Counted from the stretch's first letter, positions 1 through 7,000 are shown. The stretch: DNA of 8,235 nucleotides from CAZPEV01 sp964585635 (GCA_964585635.1 CAZPEV010000149.1:1-8235); one strand, 5' to 3'. Notes: a model not told the origin generated them from the letters alone. Program-made: numbers and translations.

Positions 1-1544
1 CCGTGGGCAAAGACCGTATAGGCGGAGGTGATTTCTTCAAGGCGCACTTCCCCGGTGCCGATGGCCAGCGAGGGTAAGGCGGGAAGGGGGCTTTTGATTC
101 CCATTTGCTGGGCCCAGAAGACCGCCCGATCAGGGCCGATCTTAAGCAGCAGCCGTATGGCAATCATATTGCGGGAAAGCTTCAAGCCTTCCCGGAGAGT
201 CATCGGTCCCAGGTATTCGCCGTCAAAATTCTGCGGCCGCCAATCGGGGCTGCCGGTCATGTCGAGGACGATGGCATTATCGGGCAGCACGGAATCAGGC
301 GTCCAACCGGCGTCGATCGCGGCCGTATACACAAACGGCTTGAAGGCCGACCCCGGCTGCCGCAGGGCCTGAACGGCACGGTTGAATTGCGTCTTGTCAA
401 AATCGTGCCCGCCGACCAGCGCCAGGATGTCGCCGGTCGTGTTATCGATCGAAATCGCCGCCCCCTCGATTTGCTTATAGACTCTGACTTGACGTCCATT
501 CACCATGGCCAGCTTGGTGTAGTTGGGATTGTCCGGATAATATCGTGATTCGATTATTGCCTGCATCGAATCGAGTTGGGTCTTCATCGCCTTGTCGGCC
601 GCCTGCTGCAATTCCCAGTCCAGGGTCGTATAGACCTTCAGGCCGCCATTGTAGAGCTTCTCCGGACCGTAGGCGCTATCGATGTACTGCCGGACCATTT
701 CCGTAAAGTAGGGCGCGCCGCCGATATCTTCCTTGGGCGGATTGATGGCCAGCGGCAGCGCTTTAAGCGAGTCATATTCCTCACGGGAAAGACCGCCATA
801 TCGATAATAGGCGTACAGAACTCGATTTCTGGCCAGGAGCGATTTCTCGGGACTGTTGAAGGGAGAGTTAATGATCGGGCTTTTCAACATTCCCAGCAGG
901 ATGGCGCAGTCATTGATTGATAGGGCCGAAACCTTTTCGCTGAAGAACAGGTTGGCGGCTTCGGCGATTCCATAGGCGCGATGGAAGTAGTACAGGTTCA
1001 GATACATCGAGATGATTTCATCCTTGGAATAGGTTCGCTCGAGCTTAATCGCCGTCAGGGCCTCTTTGATCTTGCGCTCCATGGTCTGCTCGCGGGTCAG
1101 AAACAGCATCCGCGCCACCTGTTGGGTAATGGTTGAGGCGCCGCCCTCAATCCGCATCTTGAGCAGGTTATTGAGGGCAACGATGAAGATCCGCCGTGGG
1201 TTGATGCCCCAATGGTCGTAGAATTCCTGGTCCTCGACCGCCATCAGCATCCTGATCATATGGGGCGGGATTTCGGCAAAGGGGGTTAGGACCCGGTTTT
1301 GGTTATAGTATTCCTGAAGGATCGTGCCATCGGAAGCGTAGATGCGGGTCTTCAGAGGCGGTTCAATATTATAGACCTGCTCGAATGAGGGGAGTTCAGT
1401 CCGATAGATTTGCCTCGTCCTCCAGGCGGCCATAACCAGCAAAATTACCACGATGGCCAATGCCCACGGGAGAGGCCGGCGGTACCATTTGCGTCGCGGT
1501 GGAGACAGAGGTAACGGCTGATCGATCACCTGTTCATCACCCAT
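1..1544 (-). CDS. Penicillin-binding protein 1A-type bifunctional transglycosylase/transpeptidase (C-terminus cut by window edge)
   Basis: This is a class A PBP that polymerises lipid II glycan chains and crosslinks the stem peptides on the outer face of the inner membrane. 514 codons are open from the ATG at 1544 down to the window edge, with no stop. Residues 1-25 form a short basic cytoplasmic tail, and about 26-41 form one membrane anchor. The GT51 domain shows EDQEFYDHWG with catalytic E104, GGASTITQQ at 134-142 and RKIKE with the second glutamate E161. The 57-residue gap between the two glutamates equals that in E. coli PBP1b. The transpeptidase domain shows SAFK (nucleophile S399, K402) and SRN at 457-459. 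The visible end, LAIGTGEVRLEEITSAYTVF, normally precedes the KTG motif, which lies outside the window. An AGG nine bases before the ATG is a weak ribosome binding site. The gene is divergent from tyrS. Family assignment is very firm; the exact paralog (PBP1A or another class A type) is less so. Confidence 0.95.
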   Translation of the reverse strand, partial: MGDEQVIDQPLPLSPPRRKWYRRPLPWALAIVVILLVMAAWRTRQIYRTELPSFEQVYNIEPPLKTRIYASDGTILQEYYNQNRVLTPFAEIPPHMIRMLMAVEDQEFYDHWGINPRRIFIVALNNLLKMRIEGGASTITQQVARMLFLTREQTMERKIKEALTAIKLERTYSKDEIISMYLNLYYFHRAYGIAEAANLFFSEKVSALSINDCAILLGMLKSPIINSPFNSPEKSLLARNRVLYAYYRYGGLSREEYDSLKALPLAINPPKEDIGGAPYFTEMVRQYIDSAYGPEKLYNGGLKVYTTLDWELQQAADKAMKTQLDSMQAIIESRYYPDNPNYTKLAMVNGRQVRVYKQIEGAAISIDNTTGDILALVGGHDFDKTQFNRAVQALRQPGSAFKPFVYTAAIDAGWTPDSVLPDNAIVLDMTGSPDWRPQNFDGEYLGPMTLREGLKLSRNMIAIRLLLKIGPDRAVFWAQQMGIKSPLPALPSLAIGTGEVRLEEITSAYTVFAH

Positions 1545-1589
1545 AGAATCGAACCTATATCCTCGCCCGATACGGAGCAAGGAAAAATA

Positions 1590-1618
1590 TTGCCATTTCA
1601 TTATACATTGCGTATTCT
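1590..1618 (+). promoter_or_regulatory. Candidate sigma-70-like promoter for the tyrS operon
   Basis: TTGCCA at 1590-1595 (5 of 6 to TTGACA) is followed by exactly 17 bases and then TATTCT at 1613-1618 (4 of 6 to TATAAT). Transcription would begin near 1625, leaving about 47 bases before the preferred tyrS start. That is too short for a T-box leader, so no T-box control is visible. The minus-strand TATAAT of the divergent gene lies inside the spacer. Confidence 0.45.
1600..1605 (-). promoter_or_regulatory. Candidate -10 box for the PBP1A-type gene
   Basis: Read on the minus strand this is a perfect TATAAT, 55 bases before the PBP ATG. It would give a leader of about 50 bases. No good -35 hexamer sits 16-18 bases upstream, so only the -10 element is supported. 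Confidence 0.4.
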
Positions 1619-1659
1619 GAGTCGATTAGGGAATCAGGCTATTTCGGCGGAAACCTATG

Positions 1660-1663
1660 AGGA
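1660..1663 (+). promoter_or_regulatory. Ribosome binding site that favours the second tyrS ATG
   Basis: AGGA (part of GAGGA at 1659-1663) lies eight bases before the ATG at 1672, a standard spacing. The earlier in-frame ATG at 1657 has only a GGCGG-like stretch before it and would add five residues (MRNGN). The protein from 1672 starts in the way usual for this synthetase type (a short lead, then QLEIIRKGAVDLL), so 1672 is preferred. Confidence 0.55.
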
Positions 1664-1671
1664 ACGGGAAC

Positions 1672-2289
1672 ATGGACAACGCGGAAGTTCGCCGGCAGTT
1701 GGAAATCATCAGGAAAGGAGCGGTTGACCTCCTGCCCGAGGATGAGTTTGTCCGCAAGCTGTCCAAGGCCATCGACGAACGCCGACCCCTGCGCGTGAAA
1801 CAGGGATTTGACCCGACCGCCCCCGACATCCATCTGGGGCATACCGTCGGACTGCGCAAATTGCGCCAATTTCAGGCCTTGGGGCACCAGGTGGTGCTAA
1901 TCATCGGCGACTACACCGGCCTGGTCGGCGATCCCTCCGGGCGGTCGGCTACACGACCGCAGTTGTCCTATGAGCAATTGAGGGAGAACGCCGATACCTA
2001 CCAGAAGCAGTTTTTCAAAGTGGTCGACAAATCCCGCACCGAGGTCCATTTCAATGGTGAGTGGTTTGAGAAAATGGGGCTGCGGGATATTATGGGATTG
2101 GCCTCACACTTCACGATCGCCCGGCTCCTGGAGCGGGATGATTTCGAGAAGCGCTATCGTCAGGGCATTTCGATTGCCATGCACGAATTCTTTTACCCCT
2201 TGATGCAGGCCTATGATTCGGTCATGGTACGGGCCGACATCGAAATCGGGGCCACCGAACAGACGTTTAATCTTATGGCCGGCCGGTAG
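1672..2289 (+). CDS. TyrRS N-terminal fragment (Rossmann catalytic half), ends at the TAG
   Basis: As written in the DNA, translation from the ATG at 1672 ends after 205 residues at ...FNLMAGR. The fragment holds the HLGH signature and the tyrosine pocket, including the variant GATEQ at 193-197 where many relatives have GGTDQ. It lacks the KMSKS loop and the tRNA anticodon-binding parts, so on its own it should not charge tRNA. It is a stable-looking reading frame only because the mutation is late in the Rossmann fold. An alternative start at 1657 would add five residues. Confidence 0.75.
   Translation: MDNAEVRRQLEIIRKGAVDLLPEDEFVRKLSKAIDERRPLRVKQGFDPTAPDIHLGHTVGLRKLRQFQALGHQVVLIIGDYTGLVGDPSGRSATRPQLSYEQLRENADTYQKQFFKVVDKSRTEVHFNGEWFEKMGLRDIMGLASHFTIARLLERDDFEKRYRQGISIAMHEFFYPLMQAYDSVMVRADIEIGATEQTFNLMAGR
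2287..2289 (+). other. In-frame amber stop inside tyrS
   Basis: TAG falls between GGCCGG (Gly-Arg) and ATTCAG (Ile-Gln), at the spot where the family has Asp or Glu. Two neighbouring genes, the Ig-like lipoprotein (6267-6269) and the OmpA-family lipoprotein (6379-6381, minus strand), appear to end normally at TAG, so TAG is probably not a sense codon in this genome. Confidence 0.85.
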
Positions 2290-2343
2290 ATTCAGGAGGC
2301 GTTTGGGCAACCACCGCAATGTATCCTGACGCTGCCGATATTA

Positions 2344-2889
2344 GTGGGGACGGACGGCGTCAACCGCATGAGCAAGTCACTCGGCAATTATATCGGGATT
2401 GACGAATCTCCCAAGGAAATATTTGGAAAGATTATGTCCATTCCCGACAACCTGATCTATTCCTATTGGGAATTGGTGACCGATGCTGATGGCGCCGCGC
2501 TGCGCGACATAAAGGACAGGCTGACCTCGCCGGGGGTCAATCCTATGGAGATCAAGAAAGACCTGGGGACGACTCTGGTCGCCATGTACTACGACGCCGC
2601 CGCGGCCGGAAAAGCTCGGGAGGAATTCGAGCATCAGTTCTCAGACAAGGGAATCCCTGACGATATTCCGGAGTTTACCGTCGCTCGATTAGAAAGACGC
2701 ATGTGGATCGTCAAGTTGCTCATGGAAACCGGGATGGTGAAATCCGGGGGAGAGGCCCGTCGCCTTATCAAGGGGGGGGGGCTTTACATCAACAATGAGC
2801 GCATCAGCGACGATTCCCTCGAGGTTGACCTACAGGAAGGGATGCTGGTCAAAGTCGGCAAGCGAAGATTCTTTAGAATCGTGAAATAA
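2344..2889 (+). CDS. TyrRS C-terminal fragment (KMSKS loop, anticodon-binding and S4 domains)
   Basis: This is the rest of the same frame; the open stretch begins at 2290 directly after the TAG, and 2344 is a GTG a gene finder would pick. No Shine-Dalgarno sequence of note precedes that GTG, so independent initiation is doubtful. The piece carries VGTDGVNRMSKSLGNYIGI (KMSKS loop), the helical domain, and an S4 domain whose RRLIKGGGLYINNERI and KVGKRRFFRI stretches are typical. A ten-G run lies inside the S4 part. The open frame across 2290-2343 also reads as good TyrRS sequence (IQEAFGQPPQCILTLPIL), which shows that the GTG is not the biological start. Confidence 0.6.
   Translation: MGTDGVNRMSKSLGNYIGIDESPKEIFGKIMSIPDNLIYSYWELVTDADGAALRDIKDRLTSPGVNPMEIKKDLGTTLVAMYYDAAAAGKAREEFEHQFSDKGIPDDIPEFTVARLERRMWIVKLLMETGMVKSGGEARRLIKGGGLYINNERISDDSLEVDLQEGMLVKVGKRRFFRIVK
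2772..2781 (+). repeat. Ten-G homopolymer in the S4 domain of tyrS
   Basis: Ten consecutive G residues span the last base of Lys367 and the codons of Gly368-370. Relatives often have K/R-Q-G-G here. The frame is correct as given. Runs of this length are prone to slippage in replication and to miscalls in sequencing. Confidence 0.9.
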
Positions 2890-2931
2890 TTCGCGAAACT
2901 CCCATCCGAATCCGGGTTAAACGTTATAGAT

Positions 2932-4551
2932 ATGCGACCGAACCAAAGACAGAGAGGCGTTGCCAAGACCGGGCTAATTCTGATCTTGGCGGCCGCGGGA
3001 ATGTTTTTCGCCGGATGCGGCGGGCGCGGCCGCCTGCCCGCGCCGGACGAGGGTGGCACCGATCGCGGTCAGGTGATTCCGGAGGAAGGGTATAATCATT
3101 TCGTAAATGCCTCGCTGCTGGAGCTACTCGGGGCCTATGATCAGGCCGCCAATGAATACGAAAAGGCCCTTAAGTTTTTTCCCGCCTCGCCCTCCGTTCG
3201 CACCGATTATGCGCGGCTGCTTTTCCGCTCCCAGCGCGCTCCGGAGGCTCTCCAGGTGGCCACGCCGATCGAACCCAAGACATCGGAAATCTACCTTCTC
3301 ATCGGCGACTGCCACCGCCTCTCGGGAGACCAGGAGGCGGCGGTCGAAAACTACCGCAAGGCGGTGGCGCTGGATTCGACCAATATCAACGCCTATTGGT
3401 ACATAGCCGCCTATTTCCGGCAGACCGAGCAAATCGATTCGGCCATCGCCGCCTATTACCATCTGGCCCGGCTGTCCGAGACGTTTCGCATATGGCAGGA
3501 ATTGGGAACGATGCTTGGCCGAAGCGGCCGCTACCAGGAAGCCTTGGACGTTTTCCGGTGGGCGGTGGCGCTGAATTCCGAGAAGGGGAATATTAACTCC
3601 TATCTGGGATTGGCGGCGACCTACGACGCCATGGACTCGCTGACCCAGGCCGAGGCGGCACTGCAGCAGGCCGTCTCCCTTGATCCCTATGATGTCAGAA
3701 TATTCAGGCAGATGATGGCCATGTATCTGGGCCGCAGAGACACCAAAAAGGCCATTGCAGCCTGTGAACGGGTGGTGGCGCTGGTGCCCACTGACTGGGT
3801 GGCGCAGCGGCGTTTGGGTGTGCTGCTTTACTCCGACAGTCAACTTGACCGAGCCGATTCGCTGTTTCACAGCCGCCTCGACTTTGGGGATGACAATTCG
3901 CTGAATTACTTCTACCTGGGGCGGGTCGCGGTGGAGAGAAATCGACTTCCAGAGGCAAAAGAATTGTTCACCACCGTTACCCAGAAGGAGAGCTCTTTCG
4001 CCGATGGCTGGCTCAACCTCGGCTTCGTGTGCCGTGAGCTGGACAGCGTCGGCCGCGCGATCGAGATTTTTGAGCAGGGGCTCCAGAACTGCCCAGAAAA
4101 GGATGATCAGACCAGGTTGCTCTTTTCTCTGGGTTCGGCCCAAGAAAGAAACGGCCAGTTTGAAGGAGCGGTGGCTTCCTTTCAAAAGCTTCTGGTCATT
4201 GATTCCGTTCATGCCCCGGCCCTGAATTATCTGGGGTATATGCTCGCCGACCGGGGGGAGCAGTTGACCTATGCCACGCAATTAATCGAGCGGGCTTTGA
4301 AAATATCGCCCGATAACGGCGCCTATATCGACAGCTACGCCTGGGTGCAATTCAAACTCGGCAATTTGGAATTGGCCTTGACCGAATTGAAGAAAGCTGC
4401 CGAATTGATCACCGGTGACGCCGTCATTTACGAGCATCTGGGAGACATTTATCGGGCCATGGGAAACGATTCCGAAGCGACTCGCAACTACCAGCACGCC
4501 CTTGAGATCGACCCCGGCAACGCCCAGATACAGGAGAAGCTCAAGAAGTGA
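2932..4551 (+). CDS. Large TPR-repeat lipoprotein
   Basis: The 539-residue protein starts with a basic stretch, a hydrophobic core (14-27) and FAGC, giving a lipoprotein signal with Cys29 as the lipidated residue; the following GGRGR has no inner-membrane-retention Asp. From about residue 50 to the end I count 14 tetratricopeptide repeats, each with the 34-35-residue W/Y-LG-Y-A-P pattern. The last three (roughly 430-535: LNYLGYMLADRG, DSYAWVQFKLGNLELAL, YEHLGDIYRAMGN) resemble a recurring C-terminal TPR set of secreted bacterial TPR proteins. TPR arrays form protein-binding solenoids, so a scaffold in the periplasm or on the outer membrane is a fair inference, but the partner is unknown. It follows tyrS after 42 bases and overlaps the next gene by 4 bases. 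No clear Shine-Dalgarno sequence precedes the ATG, yet no later in-frame start preserves the signal peptide. The specific function is not recognised. Confidence 0.9.
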   Translation: MRPNQRQRGVAKTGLILILAAAGMFFAGCGGRGRLPAPDEGGTDRGQVIPEEGYNHFVNASLLELLGAYDQAANEYEKALKFFPASPSVRTDYARLLFRSQRAPEALQVATPIEPKTSEIYLLIGDCHRLSGDQEAAVENYRKAVALDSTNINAYWYIAAYFRQTEQIDSAIAAYYHLARLSETFRIWQELGTMLGRSGRYQEALDVFRWAVALNSEKGNINSYLGLAATYDAMDSLTQAEAALQQAVSLDPYDVRIFRQMMAMYLGRRDTKKAIAACERVVALVPTDWVAQRRLGVLLYSDSQLDRADSLFHSRLDFGDDNSLNYFYLGRVAVERNRLPEAKELFTTVTQKESSFADGWLNLGFVCRELDSVGRAIEIFEQGLQNCPEKDDQTRLLFSLGSAQERNGQFEGAVASFQKLLVIDSVHAPALNYLGYMLADRGEQLTYATQLIERALKISPDNGAYIDSYAWVQFKLGNLELALTELKKAAELITGDAVIYEHLGDIYRAMGNDSEATRNYQHALEIDPGNAQIQEKLKK

Positions 4552-6269
4552 AGAGGGCGGGTATCGGCAATCAATATGGGTATTTCTTCATCGTTCTTGC
4601 AGCTATCTTAATTACCACATGTGCCAAATCCCTGCCTCCCCCCGGGGGACCGATTGATCGTACGCCGCCTCAAATCCTGTCGTCGGTCCCGGCCCTGGGT
4701 TCGGTGCGCGTGGCGACAGACACGAAAATCATCGTCCGCTTCTCGGAGGCAATCGACCCCCGCACCGTGGAGAAGGCGCTTTTCGTGACGCCTCAGACTG
4801 ATCCTGCGCCCAAGATATCCCTCAAATCGTCCGCGATCGAAATTTCATTTCCTCACGGACTGGAACCGGGTCGTACCTACGTGGTTACCCTTGGTACAGA
4901 CGTGAAGGACGCGCACGGCGTCAACCTGGCCCAGTCGGGCACCATCGCCTTCTCGACCGGAGACGTGATCGATTCAGGGCAGATTGCGGGAGTCGTTTAC
5001 AAAGACGGCCGGCCGGCATCCGGCATCAGTATGGCGCTGTTCGAAAATCCTCCCGAACAGGCGCATGTGCCGCTCGATTCCATACAACCCGATTACCTTA
5101 CCCAGAGCGGCAAGGGGGGGACGTATCAGCTTGACTACCTTCCTTTGCGCACCTACTACTTGGTGGCGTTCGACGACCGCAATAAGAACCGCCGCATTGA
5201 CCTGGGCCGTGAAGACATTGGCCTCCCGTCTGACATGGCCGCGATTTCGGTCGGCCGTCGGGCCATGAGCGAACTCGATATCCGTTTGAATCAGCAGGAC
5301 ACCGGCTTCGTTGAACTCCGCTCCGTGTCGTTCACCGCCGATCGCTTGCTCAAAGTTCGATTCAGCCGGAAGATGAATCGAGAACAGGCCGAACGTCTCA
5401 TCGGATCAGGCCGATTGCACCAGGCGACTGATACGGCGACGACTGCTGCTATCGCTGCCTATACCGGACTGACCGCCTACCCGACATCCGATTATCTGAT
5501 TTTGCCGCAGCAATTGACCCCGAATCGGCCGTGGGAAATCCGCTTCGATCTTCGCTCTCTAAATCCCGTAACGCCGGATACGTCGCGTTTTCTGACCGGC
5601 GTCTTTACACCGACCGAGGTCGCCGATCAGACGCCGCCGGAACTATTGGAGATGTATCCGCCTGACAAAGCCACAGCCGTCCCGGCCGATACCATGCTCT
5701 GGTTCCGTTTCTCGGAACCGATTGATTCGGCCTCGTTCCAGGGGGCGGTCTGGATTATTGGCGCTCCCGGCGAATCGCTGGCCGTTGCCAGCGCTCGAGG
5801 CGACTCCTTCACGCTGGTCGGACGACCGCAAGTGGTCCTGAAGGATGGACAGGCCTACATGATTCTTTTGAACGGCCCCCGTGTTCTCGACCGCGCCGGC
5901 AATCGTCTCTCCGACTCGATGCGAACTTTCGGGTTCACGACGCTGAACCCCGACACGCTGGGACAGATCAGCGGTGACATCCGGTTTACGCGGGATGACG
6001 ATACCTTGTATCCCGTGATCGTCATCTGTGAGCCGGCACGGCAGGGGGGAAGGCGGGAGATCACCGTGCCGTCCGGGAGAACCCGATTTTCGGCCGAGCT
6101 GTTTCCCGGGTACTACACGGTGTGGGCTTTTCTTGATCGCGACCGAGATGGTGTCTATTCCCAGGGATCAGTCGTCCCGTTTCGCTTGTCGGAGCCGTTT
6201 GTGGCGCCGTCCGACACCGTGCGGGTTCGATCACGTTTTGAATCGACCGGGCTGATGCTATCGTTTTAG
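4548..6269 (+). CDS. Ig-like (Big_5 type) and carboxypeptidase-regulatory-like repeat lipoprotein
   Basis: A 573-residue secreted lipoprotein: hydrophobic segment 12-24, then ITTC with Cys25 as the anchor, then KSLPPPGGPIDRTPP, a start seen in Bacteroidetes-type Ig-like lipoproteins. Residues about 38-140 form a Big_5/SbsA-like Ig domain (TPPQILSSVPALG, IIVRFSEAID, IAFSTGD). From 144 (GQIAGVVYKDG) to about 245 is a carboxypeptidase-regulatory-like beta fold ending in a DDRNKNRRIDLGREDIG acidic loop that may bind calcium. 252-355 is a less clear beta-rich part. A second Ig domain starts at 362 (TPPELL, WFRFSEPID), followed at 472 by a second GQISG module with DRDRDG. The protein therefore looks like an internal duplication. 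Start is GTG, overlapping the TPR gene stop as GTGA, with AGGAG 11 bases before it; translational coupling is likely. Role is unknown; adhesion or envelope structure is a guess. The stop is TAG. Confidence 0.88.
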   Translation: MKRAGIGNQYGYFFIVLAAILITTCAKSLPPPGGPIDRTPPQILSSVPALGSVRVATDTKIIVRFSEAIDPRTVEKALFVTPQTDPAPKISLKSSAIEISFPHGLEPGRTYVVTLGTDVKDAHGVNLAQSGTIAFSTGDVIDSGQIAGVVYKDGRPASGISMALFENPPEQAHVPLDSIQPDYLTQSGKGGTYQLDYLPLRTYYLVAFDDRNKNRRIDLGREDIGLPSDMAAISVGRRAMSELDIRLNQQDTGFVELRSVSFTADRLLKVRFSRKMNREQAERLIGSGRLHQATDTATTAAIAAYTGLTAYPTSDYLILPQQLTPNRPWEIRFDLRSLNPVTPDTSRFLTGVFTPTEVADQTPPELLEMYPPDKATAVPADTMLWFRFSEPIDSASFQGAVWIIGAPGESLAVASARGDSFTLVGRPQVVLKDGQAYMILLNGPRVLDRAGNRLSDSMRTFGFTTLNPDTLGQISGDIRFTRDDDTLYPVIVICEPARQGGRREITVPSGRTRFSAELFPGYYTVWAFLDRDRDGVYSQGSVVPFRLSEPFVAPSDTVRVRSRFESTGLMLSF

Positions 6270-6332
6270 GAAGCCATATACTGGCTGAGTAGGGGTACCG
6301 TCTTGTCAATGTAGCTCGGAATTCCGGAATAA

Positions 6333-6354
6333 AGGGCCGCTTACGAGCGGCCCT
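6333..6354 (-). terminator. Hairpin between the convergent genes, probable intrinsic terminator
   Basis: AGGGCCGC (6333-6340) and GCGGCCCT (6347-6354) pair perfectly over 8 bp around a TTACGA loop. Read on the minus strand the stem is followed by TTTATT, a weak U-tract, so it best fits the end of the OmpA-family gene, whose stop is 24 bases before the stem. On the plus strand it has no U-tract but could still slow polymerase leaving the Ig-like gene. The rest of 6270-6378 shows only a weak 5-bp hairpin (6272-6286) and a small EcoRI-like palindrome at 6317-6326. Confidence 0.7.
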
Positions 6355-6378
6355 GAGTCCATCCACCCTGGCCGCGCC

Positions 6379-6996
6379 CTATTCGGTTGCGGCTTTGCCC
6401 CATAATTTGAGCGTGGCATGGCGCTGCTTGGCATAGGCTCCGGTCTTGCCGTCGGCCATGGCGGCGACCGCCTTCTTGGCGCCGTGACTGACCAAATAGA
6501 TGCGGTACAGATTGACGCCGTAATCATCGACCAGATAGTATTTCGCGGCCGCTGAACGGCGACTACCCAGTTCCAGATTGTACCCGGCCGAGCCGACCGG
6601 ATCCGTATATCCGGCAATCTCCAATATTGAGCTGCGATATTCGATCATCTTTTTTCCGCATTGGTCAAGCACTTCCCGGGCCGCGGTAGTGATCTCATCG
6701 GAATTGAATTCGAAGAAGATTTCACCTTCCCAGATGACCTTGTAATTTTCAAATCCCTTGGCTTCGTTGATGGCCAAATCAGCTTTCTTCTCCAGTTGCG
6801 CCGTCAGCGACTGAAGCCGGGTGATCATAACCTGCGTTGAGTCAACCTCTTGCTGCAGACCGGTTACGGCGGCTTCATTCTTGGCCCGCTCCTCGGCCAT
6901 CGTCTTGTTAACATACCCCTTCGAGGCACAACCGGCCAGCATCGCGATCACTACGACGGCGCCAGCCGCAAGCATCAGAACGGAACGTGTATTCAT
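6379..6996 (-). CDS. OmpA-family lipoprotein with coiled-coil linker (Pal-like)
   Basis: A 205-residue protein that probably anchors the outer membrane to peptidoglycan. Residues 1-22 form a signal ending in LAG, and Cys23 is the lipidated residue. Residues about 32-80 are a charged heptad-like helix, a likely coiled coil. From about 88 follows an OmpA C-terminal domain: IFFEFNSDEI at 93-102, then GYTDPVGSAGYNLELGSRRS, where D132 and R147 are spaced as the Asp/Arg pair that holds diaminopimelate in OmpA proteins. The start at 6996 is chosen because GGAGGA sits four bases before it and the signal peptide begins there; the longer frame from 7047 adds 17 residues before the signal with no such site. 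Domain order resembles Pal, but tolB and other tol genes are absent here, so the symbol pal is not given. It lies 82 bases after the permease gene and may also be transcribed with it. Confidence 0.9.
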   Translation of the reverse strand: MNTRSVLMLAAGAVVVIAMLAGCASKGYVNKTMAEERAKNEAAVTGLQQEVDSTQVMITRLQSLTAQLEKKADLAINEAKGFENYKVIWEGEIFFEFNSDEITTAAREVLDQCGKKMIEYRSSILEIAGYTDPVGSAGYNLELGSRRSAAAKYYLVDDYGVNLYRIYLVSHGAKKAVAAMADGKTGAYAKQRHATLKLWGKAATE

Positions 6997-7000
6997 ACAA

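Larger units (their letters stand above)
1672..2889 (+). pseudogene. tyrS: Tyrosyl-tRNA synthetase, interrupted by one in-frame amber codon
   Basis: Cytoplasmic class I synthetase that charges tRNA-Tyr with tyrosine. Read through the TAG at 2287-2289 (codon 206), it is a 405-codon frame of full family length with every domain in order: ATP-binding HLGH at 54-57, the IGDYTGLVGDPSGR stretch typical of bacterial TyrRS, the tyrosine-pocket trio Y175/Q179/D182 with the Y-x3-Q-x2-D spacing, RMSKS (KMSKS loop) at 232-236, and a C-terminal S4 RNA-binding domain from about 341 to 405. The same frame continues after the stop, so no frameshift is involved. Relatives read GR(D/E)(I/L)Q here, so the amber replaces an acidic residue; GAG to TAG needs one change. 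The stop may be a sequencing or consensus error, a true nonsense mutation with another tyrS elsewhere, or a suppressed codon. It is probably first gene of an operon with the two lipoprotein genes downstream. TyrRS identity is near certain; the status of the break is open. Confidence 0.9.

Noticed and set aside
28..920. Plus-strand open frames of 114-147 codons at the left end
   Set aside because: They are antisense to the PBP gene, whose catalytic motifs are all in the minus-strand frame.
2287..2289. Pyrrolysine or genome-wide TAG recoding
   Set aside because: TAG appears to end two other genes in the window, and the site calls for an acidic residue, not a pyrrolysine-specific position.
1657..2889. 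A frameshift or two independent genes as explanation for the split tyrS
   Set aside because: Both halves are in the same frame, and the sequence between the TAG and the GTG at 2344 still reads as TyrRS, so a single stop explains the break.
2890..2897. TTCGCGAA palindrome after the tyrS stop
   Set aside because: Eight bases, no loop or U-tract; too short to call an operator or terminator.
3124..4281. A 385-codon open frame on the minus strand opposite the TPR gene
   Set aside because: It lies wholly inside a TPR gene with clear repeats, shows no domain, has no ribosome binding site, and long antisense frames are common in GC-rich genes.
6272..6286. AGCCA/TGGCT hairpin just after the Ig-like gene
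   Set aside because: Only five pairs and no U-tract; the 6333-6354 hairpin is far stronger.
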